Origin: Bog-756 sp963745955 | GTDB lineage: Bacteria; Actinomycetota; Acidimicrobiia; Acidimicrobiales; RAAP-2 | Direction of reading: 5' to 3' | DNA: 64,000 bases | Assembly: GCA_963745955.1 (NCBI GenBank) | Contig: CAVUZI010000006.1 | Location: forward strand, 317,511 to 381,510 | Shown: one piece after another, positions 42,853-51,870 of the stretch | How positions within the stretch are numbered: the first letter of the stretch is position 1 | How the letters are laid out: each line of letters starts with the position of its first letter | The notes under the pieces: generated by a model | Databases searched by the model: none | The model's input: only the letters and a program-made list of their open reading frames with translations | What the model was told of the DNA's origin: nothing | Translations under genes and position numbers: made by a program

Positions 42853-43040
42853 CGGTCACCGCCCTGGTGCCGCCTGAACGGGATGAGGATGGCCGCCACG
42901 AAGACGATGACCATGAGGGCGATGAGAACCAGATTGGCCACCGATATCTGAATGAATCCCCAGTGGACGTAGTGACCCGGGTGGTTGAGGTCGACGAGAC
43001 TGCCGAGGACCTGGCTCATTACTGCGGGCAGGATCTGCAT
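42849..43040 (-). CDS. Small one-helix membrane protein, first gene of the cytochrome operon
   Basis: 63 residues from ATG 43040 (GGAGG ten bases upstream; a GTG at 43076 adds 12 residues). Residues HPGHYVHWGFIQISVANLVL lead into a single helix VLIALMVIVFVAAILIPF. Its stop overlaps the start of the cytochrome b gene, so it is likely a small subunit. His in HPGHYVHW might be near a heme, which is a guess. Confidence 0.75.
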   Translation of the reverse strand: MQILPAVMSQVLGSLVDLNHPGHYVHWGFIQISVANLVLIALMVIVFVAAILIPFRRHQGGDR

Positions 43041-43192
43041 GTGAGCGAAACCTCCTGGCTGGAAGGTTATTGACACCCCGGGGATCGCAGTAGGGCCGAA
43101 AGTCCCGTTGCCGGGGGATCCCCGGATGATCAGGCGATCGGACGCGGGCGCGCCCTACCGGAGCTGCCTCCGTACCTGCCAGACTCGTTTGG

Positions 43193-45316
43193 GTGGAGAG
43201 GCCCGACCGTCCGGCTCAGCGAACCGGTGCCTCCGCCGCGGGAGCCGTGACGGAGGAGGTCTGGGCGCGTCCGTTCGACCCGCTGTGGTGCGTGATCGCG
43301 GATACCGACGAGGACACGGAGCCGGTGACTGAGAGCCGTCTCTGCCTTGCCGATGGCACCGTTGGAACAAGAGCCGTCCTCGAGGAGGAAGAGGACCCCG
43401 ACATCTCGCCGGTGACCGCGGCAGACCTGTACGAACCTGACGGCGGCTCCGGCGAGCGCCTGATGGCGCTGCCGTCGTGGTGCACGTTGCCCCTTGTCGG
43501 GAGTATGCCGATCGGGCGGAGGGTGCTCGACTTGCGGGACGGGATGCTGACCCGGGAAGTCGCCGTCGGCAACTCCACCCTGCTCACGGGGCGTTTCGCC
43601 TGCATCGCGCAGCCCGGCACCGCGGTGCTCGTGGCCGATATCGATCGGCGACTGCTGAGGGACCATGCACCGGCCCGCGACCCGGTCACGTCGATGTCCC
43701 AGCGGCGTTCGACCTTCGGGGGGGGTGCGATCGTGACCAGCTCCACCACGTGGTCGGGAAACCCTCCGGGCCACGGGTTGCGGCATCGAATGGAGCGGAT
43801 CGTGGTCCATCTGGTCTCCGCCACACGAACGCCCATCCGATCGAAAGCGGCGCAATTGCTGACGGAGGCGACCGCCGCCGGTGCCTCCCACCTGCTGGCC
43901 GAGCAGCGGACGGCCTGGGACCGACGGTGGTCCGAGGCCGACGTCGAGGTCGTCGGAGATCCCCGATCGACCATCGCGGTCCGATTCGCGATCTTCCACC
44001 TCCTGTCGACGGTCCGGCCGTGGGGTGAGACGGCCGTGGGCGCCCGCGGGCTCACCGGCCCTGCCTATGCCGGCCATGTGTTCTGGGACACCGAAGCGTT
44101 CGTCATGCCCGTGATCGCAGGCGTGGACAGCAGATCGGCCCGGGCGGTGCTCGAATACCGGATCCGGCGCCTGCCCGCAGCCCGGCAGCGGGCCGGTCTC
44201 GACGGCAAGAGCGGTGCCCGGTTCCCGTGGGAGTCCGCCCACAGCGGAGCCGACGTGACACCCAGGTCCGGCATCGATCACAAGGGCCGGACCGTCGCCA
44301 TCCGCACCGGTGACCTCGAGGAGCATGTGACCGCCGATGTGGCCTGGGCCGCCTGGCGGTACGCGGCGTGGATCGGCGACTGGTCGTTCCTGACCGGTCC
44401 GGGTCGGCCGCTGGTGGTGGACACCGCCCGGTACTGGGCCAGCCGCATCCGCTGGGACGCCGACCATCGGGCCCACATCGACTCGGTGACCGGTCCCGAC
44501 GAGTACCACGAATGCGTGAACGACAACGCGTTCACCAATCTGATGGCTCGGTGGAATCTGCGTCGTGCCGCCGAACTGGTCGAGCGGGGCACGCCGGGTG
44601 ACGGCCGGGGCGAAGAGGCAGAAGAGGCCGCCGTCTGGCGACGTGCGGCCGACGCGCTGGTCGACAACTTCGACCCGGTCACCCGCCTCTACGAGCAGTT
44701 CGACGGCTTCGACCGGCTTCGACCCCTGATGGCACATGACGTGGGCGTGCCTCCGTTCGCCGCCGACCTCGTCATCGGAGGGGACCGACTGGCCGGGACC
44801 CAGATCATCAAACAGGCCGACGTGCTCATGGCCCATCTGCTCATCCCGGAAGGGACGGCCCCCGGATCGCTGGCGCCCAACCTGGACCATTACCTGCCCC
44901 GCACCTCTCACGGGAGCTCGCTCTCCCCTGCCGCCCACGCCGTCCTCCTGGCCCGAGCCGGCCGTCCCGGCGAGGCCCTCGGCTACCTCCGGCTGTCTGC
45001 GGCGGTGGATCTGGATGACATCACCCAGACGACCGGCGGCGGTCTGCATCTGGCCAACCTCGGTGGCATCTGGCAGACAATGGTGTACGGCTTCGCCGGA
45101 TTGTCCGTGATCAGCCCCGACGATCGGGCCCTGTCCCTGGACCCGGTGCTGCCCGAGGGCTGGGAGGAACTGCGGATCCGGGTCCGCTGGCATCGCCGGC
45201 GGCTGCGTCTCGTCTGCCGGAACGACGCCGTGCACGTCGGCACCGACCGGCCGCTGAAGGTGACGGTCCACGGCACGACGACCCGGGTCGAACCGCCCGG
45301 CACGTGGGTCGGGTGA
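43193..45316 (+). CDS. Glycoside hydrolase family 65 protein (disaccharide phosphorylase-like)
   Basis: 707 residues. The GH65 (alpha/alpha)6 barrel with its N-terminal beta sandwich: GHVFWDTEAFVMPV, GARFPWESAHSGADVTP, EEHVTADVAWAAWRYAAWIG, and the catalytic acid Glu in SVTGPDEYHECVNDNAFTNL near residue 435. The C-terminus has HGSSLSPAAHAVLLARAGRP and GGLHLANLGGIWQTMVYGFA. Members split trehalose, maltose or kojibiose with phosphate to beta-glucose-1-phosphate. GTG 43193; CAGACT ends 7 bases before it. The next gene begins inside its stop codon and encodes the fitting mutase. Confidence 0.9.
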   Translation: MERPDRPAQRTGASAAGAVTEEVWARPFDPLWCVIADTDEDTEPVTESRLCLADGTVGTRAVLEEEEDPDISPVTAADLYEPDGGSGERLMALPSWCTLPLVGSMPIGRRVLDLRDGMLTREVAVGNSTLLTGRFACIAQPGTAVLVADIDRRLLRDHAPARDPVTSMSQRRSTFGGGAIVTSSTTWSGNPPGHGLRHRMERIVVHLVSATRTPIRSKAAQLLTEATAAGASHLLAEQRTAWDRRWSEADVEVVGDPRSTIAVRFAIFHLLSTVRPWGETAVGARGLTGPAYAGHVFWDTEAFVMPVIAGVDSRSARAVLEYRIRRLPAARQRAGLDGKSGARFPWESAHSGADVTPRSGIDHKGRTVAIRTGDLEEHVTADVAWAAWRYAAWIGDWSFLTGPGRPLVVDTARYWASRIRWDADHRAHIDSVTGPDEYHECVNDNAFTNLMARWNLRRAAELVERGTPGDGRGEEAEEAAVWRRAADALVDNFDPVTRLYEQFDGFDRLRPLMAHDVGVPPFAADLVIGGDRLAGTQIIKQADVLMAHLLIPEGTAPGSLAPNLDHYLPRTSHGSSLSPAAHAVLLARAGRPGEALGYLRLSAAVDLDDITQTTGGGLHLANLGGIWQTMVYGFAGLSVISPDDRALSLDPVLPEGWEELRIRVRWHRRRLRLVCRNDAVHVGTDRPLKVTVHGTTTRVEPPGTWVG

Positions 45317-46743
45317 TGGAAGCGCACGCCGACACCGGCCTGCACGTGATCGGGGCTGCCGACGCGGCGTCCGGACCCTGGCGGGAGGTCGTCTCCCGTG
45401 TGCTCTCGTTGACCGGCCTCACCTCCGTCGTCGATGAGCGCCCCGGCAGCCCCGCCGGTCCGGTGGCGGATCAGGACATCGTGTCGTTCGCGGCCACGAC
45501 GAGTGATCCGATCCTGGTCCTCCCGCGCCGGCACCCGCCCACCGAGTCCCACGGAGGGCAGTCGCGCCTCCTGGTGCCGATCGAACCCTCCGGCCTCGAG
45601 CGCCCCGTCCTGCGCGCCTGGATCGAGCGCGCCGAGCGGCTCGGATTCGGCGTCGACCTGCTCCACGTGATCACCCGGGCGACGGCGCCCCGCATGTGGG
45701 AGGGCCCCGGACACCACGCAGAGGCGTGGTGGGCGCAGATACGTCGTCGGTACCGGATCGGCACGGCGGCACTGTCGATCGACACCGGCGATCCCGCCGA
45801 CGGCATCCTGGCCGCGGCAAGCCGGTCCGAGCTGATCATGCTCTTCTGGCGGGGTGATGCCGCCGCAGGACACGCCGCCACGCTCCGCAGAGTGATCCGC
45901 GGTGCCGACAAGCCGTTGCTCCTGGTCCGCAAGCCCCCGGCCAGCTCAGCCGATACCGGTCCCACGACAGGCCCGATCGACATCTACTCGTACCAAGCCT
46001 GGCTGTTCGACCTCGACGGCGTCCTGACCAAGACGGCGGATGTCCACGCCGCCGCATGGAAGGAGGCCTTCGACCAGTTCCTCGGCGAGGAGGGGGGCCG
46101 AACGGGAAAGGTCTTCGAGCCGTTCGACTCCGCCGGCGACTACCGACGCTACGTGGACGGTGAGCCCCGCGACGACGGTGTGCGCGACTTCCTGGCCGCC
46201 CGGGGCATCACGCTCCCCGAAGGCGCCGAAGGCGATCCTCCCTCGTCCCGGACCGTGAAGGGCCTCGGCAACCGCAAGAACGCCCTCGTCCTCGCCGTCC
46301 TCGACAGCCAGGGCGTGGTGGCCTATGACGGAGCGGTCGCCCTGGTGAGGGCGCTACGCGTTCACGGTACGCCGATGGCTGTCGTGTCGGCCAGTGAGAA
46401 CACCCAGGCGGTGCTCGAAGCGGCAGGGATCGCCGATCTGTTCGATGCCCGGGTCGACGGCCACGTGGTCAAGGAACGCCAGCTGGCCGGCAAGCCTGCT
46501 CCCGACAGTTATCTCGAGGGGGCAAGGATGCTGAACGCCGATCCACACAGGACCGTCGTCGTCGAGGACGCCCTGGCCGGGGTGGAGGCGGGCCGGGCCG
46601 GACAGTTCGGCCTCGTCGTCGGCGTCGACCACCACGACGACGCCGACCACCACGACTACGCCGACGAGCTCCGGTCCCACGGCGCCGACGTCGTGGTCGG
46701 CGACCTCGCCAGATTGCTGGACGATCCGGCCACGCCCGGGTGA
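45316..46743 (+). CDS. Fusion of universal-stress-like domain with beta-phosphoglucomutase (HAD)
   Basis: 475 residues. Residues 1-200 have two weak universal stress protein signs: DPILVLPRRHPPTESHGGQS and the end ADKPLLLVRKPP. Residues about 228-470 are a HAD phosphatase of the beta-phosphoglucomutase type: WLFDLDGVLTKTADVHAAAW (nucleophile Asp and acid Asp), VVSASENTQAVLEAAGIADL, KPAPDSYLEGARMLNADP, VVVEDALAGVEAGRAGQFGL. It would turn beta-glucose-1-phosphate from the GH65 enzyme into glucose-6-phosphate. ATG overlaps the GH65 stop as TGATG, so the two are coupled. Confidence 0.85.
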   Translation: MEAHADTGLHVIGAADAASGPWREVVSRVLSLTGLTSVVDERPGSPAGPVADQDIVSFAATTSDPILVLPRRHPPTESHGGQSRLLVPIEPSGLERPVLRAWIERAERLGFGVDLLHVITRATAPRMWEGPGHHAEAWWAQIRRRYRIGTAALSIDTGDPADGILAAASRSELIMLFWRGDAAAGHAATLRRVIRGADKPLLLVRKPPASSADTGPTTGPIDIYSYQAWLFDLDGVLTKTADVHAAAWKEAFDQFLGEEGGRTGKVFEPFDSAGDYRRYVDGEPRDDGVRDFLAARGITLPEGAEGDPPSSRTVKGLGNRKNALVLAVLDSQGVVAYDGAVALVRALRVHGTPMAVVSASENTQAVLEAAGIADLFDARVDGHVVKERQLAGKPAPDSYLEGARMLNADPHRTVVVEDALAGVEAGRAGQFGLVVGVDHHDDADHHDYADELRSHGADVVVGDLARLLDDPATPG

Positions 46744-46827
46744 CCGGAGGGGTGGGACCTTCGGCCCTGGTCGGCCTCGAGGCGGAGCCAGATGATGGAG
46801 GTAGGTGAACGCATCGAGGAGGTAACA

Positions 46828-47028
46828 ATGCAGGCAAGTGTGGGAGACCGGATCGTGATCCACGGACACCGGGCAGGTGAGCCGGACCGCGACGGAGAGA
46901 TCATGGGCGTCGAAGGAGCAGACGGACAGCCCCCTTATATAGTTCGATGGGGCGACAGCGGTCACACCACCACGTTCTTCCCCGGTCCCGACGCCTCCAT
47001 CCAGCACTTCGACCACACCGGACCATGA
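46828..47028 (+). CDS. DUF1918 domain protein
   Basis: 66 residues from ATG 46828, with GAGGAGG 5 bases upstream. SVGDRIVIHGHRAGEPDRDG then PPYIVRWGDSGHTTTFFPGP is the DUF1918 (SH3-like) pattern of small actinobacterial proteins found in stress and dormancy gene sets. Function unknown. Confidence 0.88.
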   Translation: MQASVGDRIVIHGHRAGEPDRDGEIMGVEGADGQPPYIVRWGDSGHTTTFFPGPDASIQHFDHTGP

Positions 47029-47154
47029 GATGAGCCGCGCCGACCGGCCGCCGGCCTCAGGAGTTGGAACCGTGGTGACTGGTGCCTTCGGGGGAGCCGA
47101 CTGAGACGGTCGGAGCCCGAGACGCCGTTCGTCGACCGCTATCAGGCCGGCCGG

Positions 47155-47790
47155 GTGTTGGGCGAAAGGCTGGCCGGCATCCCGTGCCGCGATCCTGTGG
47201 TGCTCGCCCTCCCTCGGGGCGGAGTTCCCGTCGGGTACCAGGTGGCGCTGGCCATCGGCGCCCCCCTCGACGTGATCGTCGTACGCAAGCTCGGGGTGCC
47301 GTTCCAATCGGAACTGGCCATGGGCGCCATCGGTGAGGACGGGGTGCAGGTCATGGATGAGGCGGTGGTGTCCGCGGCCCGGGTCATCCCGGCCGATATC
47401 TATGTCGTGGAGGCCAAGGAGCGGGCCGAGCTGGATCGTCGCGTCGAGCGATACCGTTCGGTGTGTGGGAGGGTCCCGTTGGCGGGGCGAACGGCCATCG
47501 TGGTCGACGACGGGATGGCCACGGGTTCAACCGCCCGGGCCGCGTGTCTGGTGGCGCGGGCCCACGGCGCGTCGCAGGTGATCATGGCCACGCCGGTCGC
47601 CTCGCCCCAGGCGACGGCCATGCTGCTCGAGGTGGCCGACCAGGTCGTCGCGCTCGAACAGCCTGACCCGTTCTTCGCCGTCGGCCGGTGGTATCTCGAC
47701 TTCGGTCAGGTCTCCGACCACGACGTACTGACCGTGCTGGCCTCCGCCGGCACCCGCGGCCATCAGGGGCCGTCCACCACTGAGGACTAA
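47155..47790 (+). CDS. Phosphoribosyltransferase family protein
   Basis: 211 residues from GTG 47155. PRPP-binding loop TAIVVDDGMATGSTARAACL; earlier LALPRGGVPVGYQVALAIGA and VIVVRKLGVPFQSELAMGAI match the stand-alone phosphoribosyltransferases linked to DosR-type regulons. The frame upstream still encodes family-like sequence (FVDRYQAGR just before the GTG), but no ATG/GTG/TTG precedes it down to about 47060; a CTG at 47101 after GGGGGAG may be the real start. Substrate base unknown. Confidence 0.82.
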   Translation: MLGERLAGIPCRDPVVLALPRGGVPVGYQVALAIGAPLDVIVVRKLGVPFQSELAMGAIGEDGVQVMDEAVVSAARVIPADIYVVEAKERAELDRRVERYRSVCGRVPLAGRTAIVVDDGMATGSTARAACLVARAHGASQVIMATPVASPQATAMLLEVADQVVALEQPDPFFAVGRWYLDFGQVSDHDVLTVLASAGTRGHQGPSTTED

Positions 47791-47855
47791 CGGCCCTACC
47801 AGCGCACCGGCCGGAAGCTCACCCTGGTTACACAGCCAGCAAGAGGAGATCGGCC

Positions 47856-48896
47856 ATGAAAGCACTCGTCTACGAAGGTCCCGGACTCAAAACCTGGAAA
47901 GACGTGGCCGACCCGGTCATCCAGGACGACTCGGATGCCATCGTGCAGGTGGATACGACCACGATCTGCGGATCCGACCTCCACATCCTCAAAGGTGACG
48001 TGCCCGAGACCACGCCGGGGACCATCCTCGGTCACGAGGCGGTGGGGACGGTTCTGGCTGTCGGGGCGGGAGTCAAGACACTCGTCCCCGGCGACCGGGT
48101 GCTGGTTTCGTGTATCTCCTCTTGCGGACGGTGCCGATTCTGCCGTGAGGGTCGCTACGGTCAGTGCCTCGGAGGTGGCGGGTGGATTCTCGGGCACCTG
48201 ATCGACGGGACCCAGGCCGAGATGGTGAGGGTGCCGTTCGCCGACACCTCGACCTACCGGGTCCCGCCCGGTGCCAGTGACGAGCAGGTGCTGATGCTGT
48301 CCGATATTCTCCCGACCGCCTACGAAGTGGGCGTCCTGAACGGCGCCGTTCGGCCCGGAGACGTCGTGGCCGTCGTCGGTGCCGGCCCGGTGGGATTGTC
48401 CGCCATCCTGGGGGCCAAGTTGTTCTCCCCTGGTCACGTGGTGGCCATCGATCTGGCCGATTCCCGGCTCGAGGCGGCCAAGAGGTTCGGCGCCGACGTC
48501 GTGGTCAACAACGGACGGGAGGATGCAGTCGCCGTTGTGCGGTCGATGACCGACGACCTCGGTGCGGACGTGGCCATCGAGGCGGTCGGCGTGCCCGAGA
48601 CGTTCGAGCTCTGCGCCGAGCTGGTCCGACCTGGCGGCCATGTGGCCAACATCGGCGTCCATGGCCGGTCGGCGACGCTCCACCTCGAATCGCTCTGGAT
48701 CCGGGATGTGACCATTACGACCGGGCTGGTCGACACGTACTCGACGCCCACGCTGCTCAGGCTCCTGACCTCCGGGCACATCGACGCGGCTCCCTTTGCC
48801 AGCCACCATTTCGAATTGGGCCAGATGCTCGACGCCTACGACACCTTCGCCCGGGCTGGGGAGACGGGCGCTCTCAAAGTGGTCATCAGCCGGTGA
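47856..48896 (+). CDS. Zinc-dependent alcohol dehydrogenase
   Basis: 346 residues, medium-chain dehydrogenase. Catalytic zinc ligands: Cys38 (TTICGSDLHIL), His60-Glu61 (TILGHEAVGTV). Structural zinc Cys90, 93, 96 and 104 (CGRCRFCREGRYGQC). Rossmann motif VVAVVGAGPVGLSAILGAKL. Oxidises an alcohol or reduces an aldehyde with NAD(P). ATG 47856 has AGAGGAGA upstream. It stands in the stress block between a phosphoribosyltransferase and a CoA-transferase. Confidence 0.92.
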   Translation: MKALVYEGPGLKTWKDVADPVIQDDSDAIVQVDTTTICGSDLHILKGDVPETTPGTILGHEAVGTVLAVGAGVKTLVPGDRVLVSCISSCGRCRFCREGRYGQCLGGGGWILGHLIDGTQAEMVRVPFADTSTYRVPPGASDEQVLMLSDILPTAYEVGVLNGAVRPGDVVAVVGAGPVGLSAILGAKLFSPGHVVAIDLADSRLEAAKRFGADVVVNNGREDAVAVVRSMTDDLGADVAIEAVGVPETFELCAELVRPGGHVANIGVHGRSATLHLESLWIRDVTITTGLVDTYSTPTLLRLLTSGHIDAAPFASHHFELGQMLDAYDTFARAGETGALKVVISR

Positions 48897-49009
48897 CCAT
48901 CCGATGGGGAAGCCCGGGGCTGAGCGCACCGGCGCCACCCTCGAAGGGGTGCCGGGGCGGAGTTCATCCGTCGAGCTGCATCCCCAGGTAAAAAGCAGAA
49001 AGGAGCCCG

Positions 49010-50260
49010 GTGCGAATCGTGAGCGCTCGGCCGCTGGCCGACCGGATGGCCGCCGCCTTCGAGGGGACCACTCCACGAGTGGTCGTCTCGGGAAACTTTG
49101 CCACTCCATGGGAGCTGGTCGGACTGCTCGGCTCCTCGCTGTCCGCTTGCCGCGCCTTCGTCCTCAACCCCCAGTCAGGCTGGCCCTGCCGGGACGGCTT
49201 CATCACCGAGACCCCCTTTGTCGGTCCCGGGGCTCGCCATGACCCTCGGCTCGACTACATCCCGATGCGCCTCTCGTTGGTGCCTCGGCTCTTCGACTCG
49301 CTCCGCCCTCCTGACGCGGTCCTCGTGCACACCTCCACCCCGCGCCACGGAAAGGTCTCCCTCGGCATAGAAGTCAACATCCTGCCCGCAGCCATCGAAC
49401 GGGTCCGACGGAGGGGCGGCCTCGTGATCGCGCAGGTGAATCCCCAGATGCCCTACACCCGCGGCGATGCCGAGATCGAGGTCGACCAGATCGACTTGGC
49501 CATCGAGGTCGACAGCCCTCTGCCCTCCCCCGTCTCGACCCCGCCCGGCGACGCGGTCGCCACCCTCGGCGAGCAGGTGGCCCGCTACGCCAGCGACGGA
49601 GGCACCATTCAGCTCGGCATCGGCCAGGTGCCCGACGCAGCCGCCACCCATCTCCGGGCCAAGCGGGAGCTCGGCATCTGGTCGGAGATGGTCAGTGACG
49701 GTGTCATGGAGCTCGAACGGTCCGGGGCGCTCGACCCGACCCGGCCGGTGTGCGCCTCATTTCTGTACGGCTCCCCCGACTTCTACCGGTGGACTGACGA
49801 CAATCCCCGTCTGGTGATGCGTCGGACCGAGTTCGTCAACGACCCGGCTCGGATCGCAGCCTGCCCGGCCATGCTGTCCGTCAACACTGCGCTCCAGGTC
49901 GATCTGTTCGCGCAGGCGAACGCCAGCCACATCAACGGTGTCACCTACTCCGGTCTCGGGGGGCAACCGGATTTCGTCGAAGGAGCGCTGCACTCCGAGG
50001 GTGGGCATGCGGTGATCGCCCTCCGGTCCTGGCACGAGAAGAGTTCCTCGTCGACCATCGTGCCGGTCATCCAATCGCCGGTCACCACATTCCAACACTC
50101 CGTCGTCATCACCGAGCACGGCAGCGCCGAGATCTTCGGGCGGAGTCAGCCTGCCCAGGCCCGACTGCTGATCGAACGGGCCGCGGATCCACGGGCCCGG
50201 GACGCCCTTCGGGACGCGGCCGGTGACCTCGGCCTGATCCGTCCCACCGTCGACGCGTGA
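49010..50260 (+). CDS. Acetyl-CoA hydrolase / 4-hydroxybutyrate CoA-transferase family protein
   Basis: 416 residues from GTG 49010 (AAAGGAG 4 bases upstream). Two-domain CoA-transferase: VVSGNFATPWELVGLLGSSL, VHTSTPRHGKVSLGIEVNIL, GGTIQLGIGQVPDAAATHLR, and the conserved GVTYSGLGGQPDFVEGALHS with VVTEHGSAEIFG-type end. Family members move CoA between acetate, butyrate or 4-hydroxybutyrate. The acyl group cannot be read here. Adjacent alcohol dehydrogenase may supply or use the matching alcohol/aldehyde. Confidence 0.86.
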   Translation: MRIVSARPLADRMAAAFEGTTPRVVVSGNFATPWELVGLLGSSLSACRAFVLNPQSGWPCRDGFITETPFVGPGARHDPRLDYIPMRLSLVPRLFDSLRPPDAVLVHTSTPRHGKVSLGIEVNILPAAIERVRRRGGLVIAQVNPQMPYTRGDAEIEVDQIDLAIEVDSPLPSPVSTPPGDAVATLGEQVARYASDGGTIQLGIGQVPDAAATHLRAKRELGIWSEMVSDGVMELERSGALDPTRPVCASFLYGSPDFYRWTDDNPRLVMRRTEFVNDPARIAACPAMLSVNTALQVDLFAQANASHINGVTYSGLGGQPDFVEGALHSEGGHAVIALRSWHEKSSSSTIVPVIQSPVTTFQHSVVITEHGSAEIFGRSQPAQARLLIERAADPRARDALRDAAGDLGLIRPTVDA

Positions 50261-50313
50261 ACGACGACCGGTAGACGGCGACTCTGATTTCCGACCCCCG
50301 GGCGCCGCTCACC

Positions 50314-51804
50314 TCAGCCGACGCCGGATGCGACCTCGAGCCACTCGGGACACTCCCGTAGTGCCGCGGCAACCACCTCGGCCGGGGTGGCGCCGGTCGT
50401 GTCGATGGCGACAGCGGTGACCCACGGATCCATCTTCTCGCCCATCGCCGCCCGCACCACGGGCGTCGCCTCCGAGACGTCCGTATTCTCCGCCAATCGG
50501 CGGTTGATCCGACGATCCGCTTCCTCCGGCGTGGTCTCACAACACAACTCCACGAGTTCGCAGGTGGTGCGGTTCGCCAGGGTTCGCGCCCGGTCTCGCC
50601 AGCCGGCATCGATCCACGAGGCATCGAGGACCACCGATCCGCCTGCTCGGAGACGATTCTCAGCCCGCCGAAGGAGCTCCTGGTAGACGAGGCCCGTCCC
50701 CTCGGGACGGTAGCGGCCCGTCGGGTTGTCGCTCCGCTGTTCTCCGCCGACGCCGGGCTCCCTTCTGATCTCGTCGGATCGGAGCACGGTCCATCCCCGG
50801 GCGGCACCGAGAGCTGCGGCAAGGGTGGACTTGCCGGTTCCGGGTAGCCCGCCGACGAGTACGAGCCTCTCCCGCGCCCTCCGGAGGTGGTCGAGAGCCA
50901 GGGCGTGGAAGGCGGCCGCCTCCGCCGAGGCACCTTCGACCCCCTGGGATGTGCGGAGGCAGCAGACCTTGGCCCGAACATAGGCCCGTGACGCGCAGTA
51001 GAAGTGGACGAGCGACTCTGGCATCGGATCACCGGAAGAATCCCGATACCGGCGCAGGAAGAAGCGTGCCGCGTCGGCGCGGCCCGATCGCTCGAGGTCC
51101 ATGGCCAGGAAGGCCACGTCTGCGATGACGTCGCCGTAGCGGAGGCGATCATCGAACTCGACGCAGTCGAGGATCCGGACCCCGTCGTCGAGACAGAACA
51201 TGTCCTCTGCCTGCAGATCACCGTGCCCGTCGCAGACGTGTCCCGTTGCCGCTCTCTCGTGCAACAACGTCTCGTGGCCCTCGATCCACCCGAGCGAGAG
51301 GGACCGGATCTCTGATTCGGCTGCGCTGTCGAGCAGCGTTCCCACGAAGCGCCGGGTCTCATCGAAATTGGCCTCCCACCCGTCGACAAGGGCCCCCGGG
51401 GACGCTTCCGCCGAGATGACGGGAGAGCGGAGGGCCTGGGCATGGAAGCGGGCCAGTACCCGGGCCACCTGTCGGAGCTGCTCGTCGAGATCATCTCCTC
51501 GTCGGGCCAGCACGGCCAACTTCGAATCTTCGGGCAGGTGCCGCATGACGACCATGTGGTCGACTGGTTCCGAGTTCAGCTGGATGTCCGCCACACCCAG
51601 GTAGACATCCGGGGCCAGCCGACCATTGAGGTCGACTTCGCGCCGGCAGTCGAGGAGACGCGCCGCACGGGTGCGGAAGTCCAGGAAATCGAAGTGCACC
51701 TGCTTTCGCAGTTTGTAGACGCGGTCGCCGACGAAGAAGAGCAGGGAGATGTGCGTCTCCACCACGCGAGCCGGTGCCGTGGGGACCGCCGGCTCAGCCT
51801 TCAT
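50314..51804 (-). CDS. Fusion of aminoglycoside-phosphotransferase-like and P-loop kinase domains
   Basis: 496 residues, architecture of M. tuberculosis Rv2004c (a DosR-regulon protein). N-terminal kinase-like domain: VGDRVYKLRKQVHFDFLDF, then HVCDGHGDLQAEDMFCLDDG (catalytic loop) and ILDCVEFDDRLRYGDVIADV. The C-terminal P-loop domain has LVLVGGLPGTGKSTLAAALG (Walker A near residue 335) followed by DEIRREPGVGGEQRSD and VVLDASWIDAGWRDRARTLA, like gluconate kinase or zeta-toxin families. Substrate unknown; antibiotic resistance is not implied. It converges with the CoA-transferase gene. Confidence 0.88.
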   Translation of the reverse strand: MKAEPAVPTAPARVVETHISLLFFVGDRVYKLRKQVHFDFLDFRTRAARLLDCRREVDLNGRLAPDVYLGVADIQLNSEPVDHMVVMRHLPEDSKLAVLARRGDDLDEQLRQVARVLARFHAQALRSPVISAEASPGALVDGWEANFDETRRFVGTLLDSAAESEIRSLSLGWIEGHETLLHERAATGHVCDGHGDLQAEDMFCLDDGVRILDCVEFDDRLRYGDVIADVAFLAMDLERSGRADAARFFLRRYRDSSGDPMPESLVHFYCASRAYVRAKVCCLRTSQGVEGASAEAAAFHALALDHLRRARERLVLVGGLPGTGKSTLAAALGAARGWTVLRSDEIRREPGVGGEQRSDNPTGRYRPEGTGLVYQELLRRAENRLRAGGSVVLDASWIDAGWRDRARTLANRTTCELVELCCETTPEEADRRINRRLAENTDVSEATPVVRAAMGEKMDPWVTAVAIDTTGATPAEVVAAALRECPEWLEVASGVG

Positions 51805-51870
51805 CTGATGGCGGCGAACTGAGTCCGGTTCTGTACGGAGGGGCGTCGCGGCAGTGAGGGCTCGGCCGGA

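Noticed and set aside
43130..45271. 713-codon reverse frame opposite the GH65 gene
   Set aside because: Shadow of the GH65 gene; no family sequence.
50314..51804. Aminoglycoside resistance gene
   Set aside because: The APH-like part is fused to a P-loop kinase as in Rv2004c; this architecture is linked to dormancy, not to known resistance.
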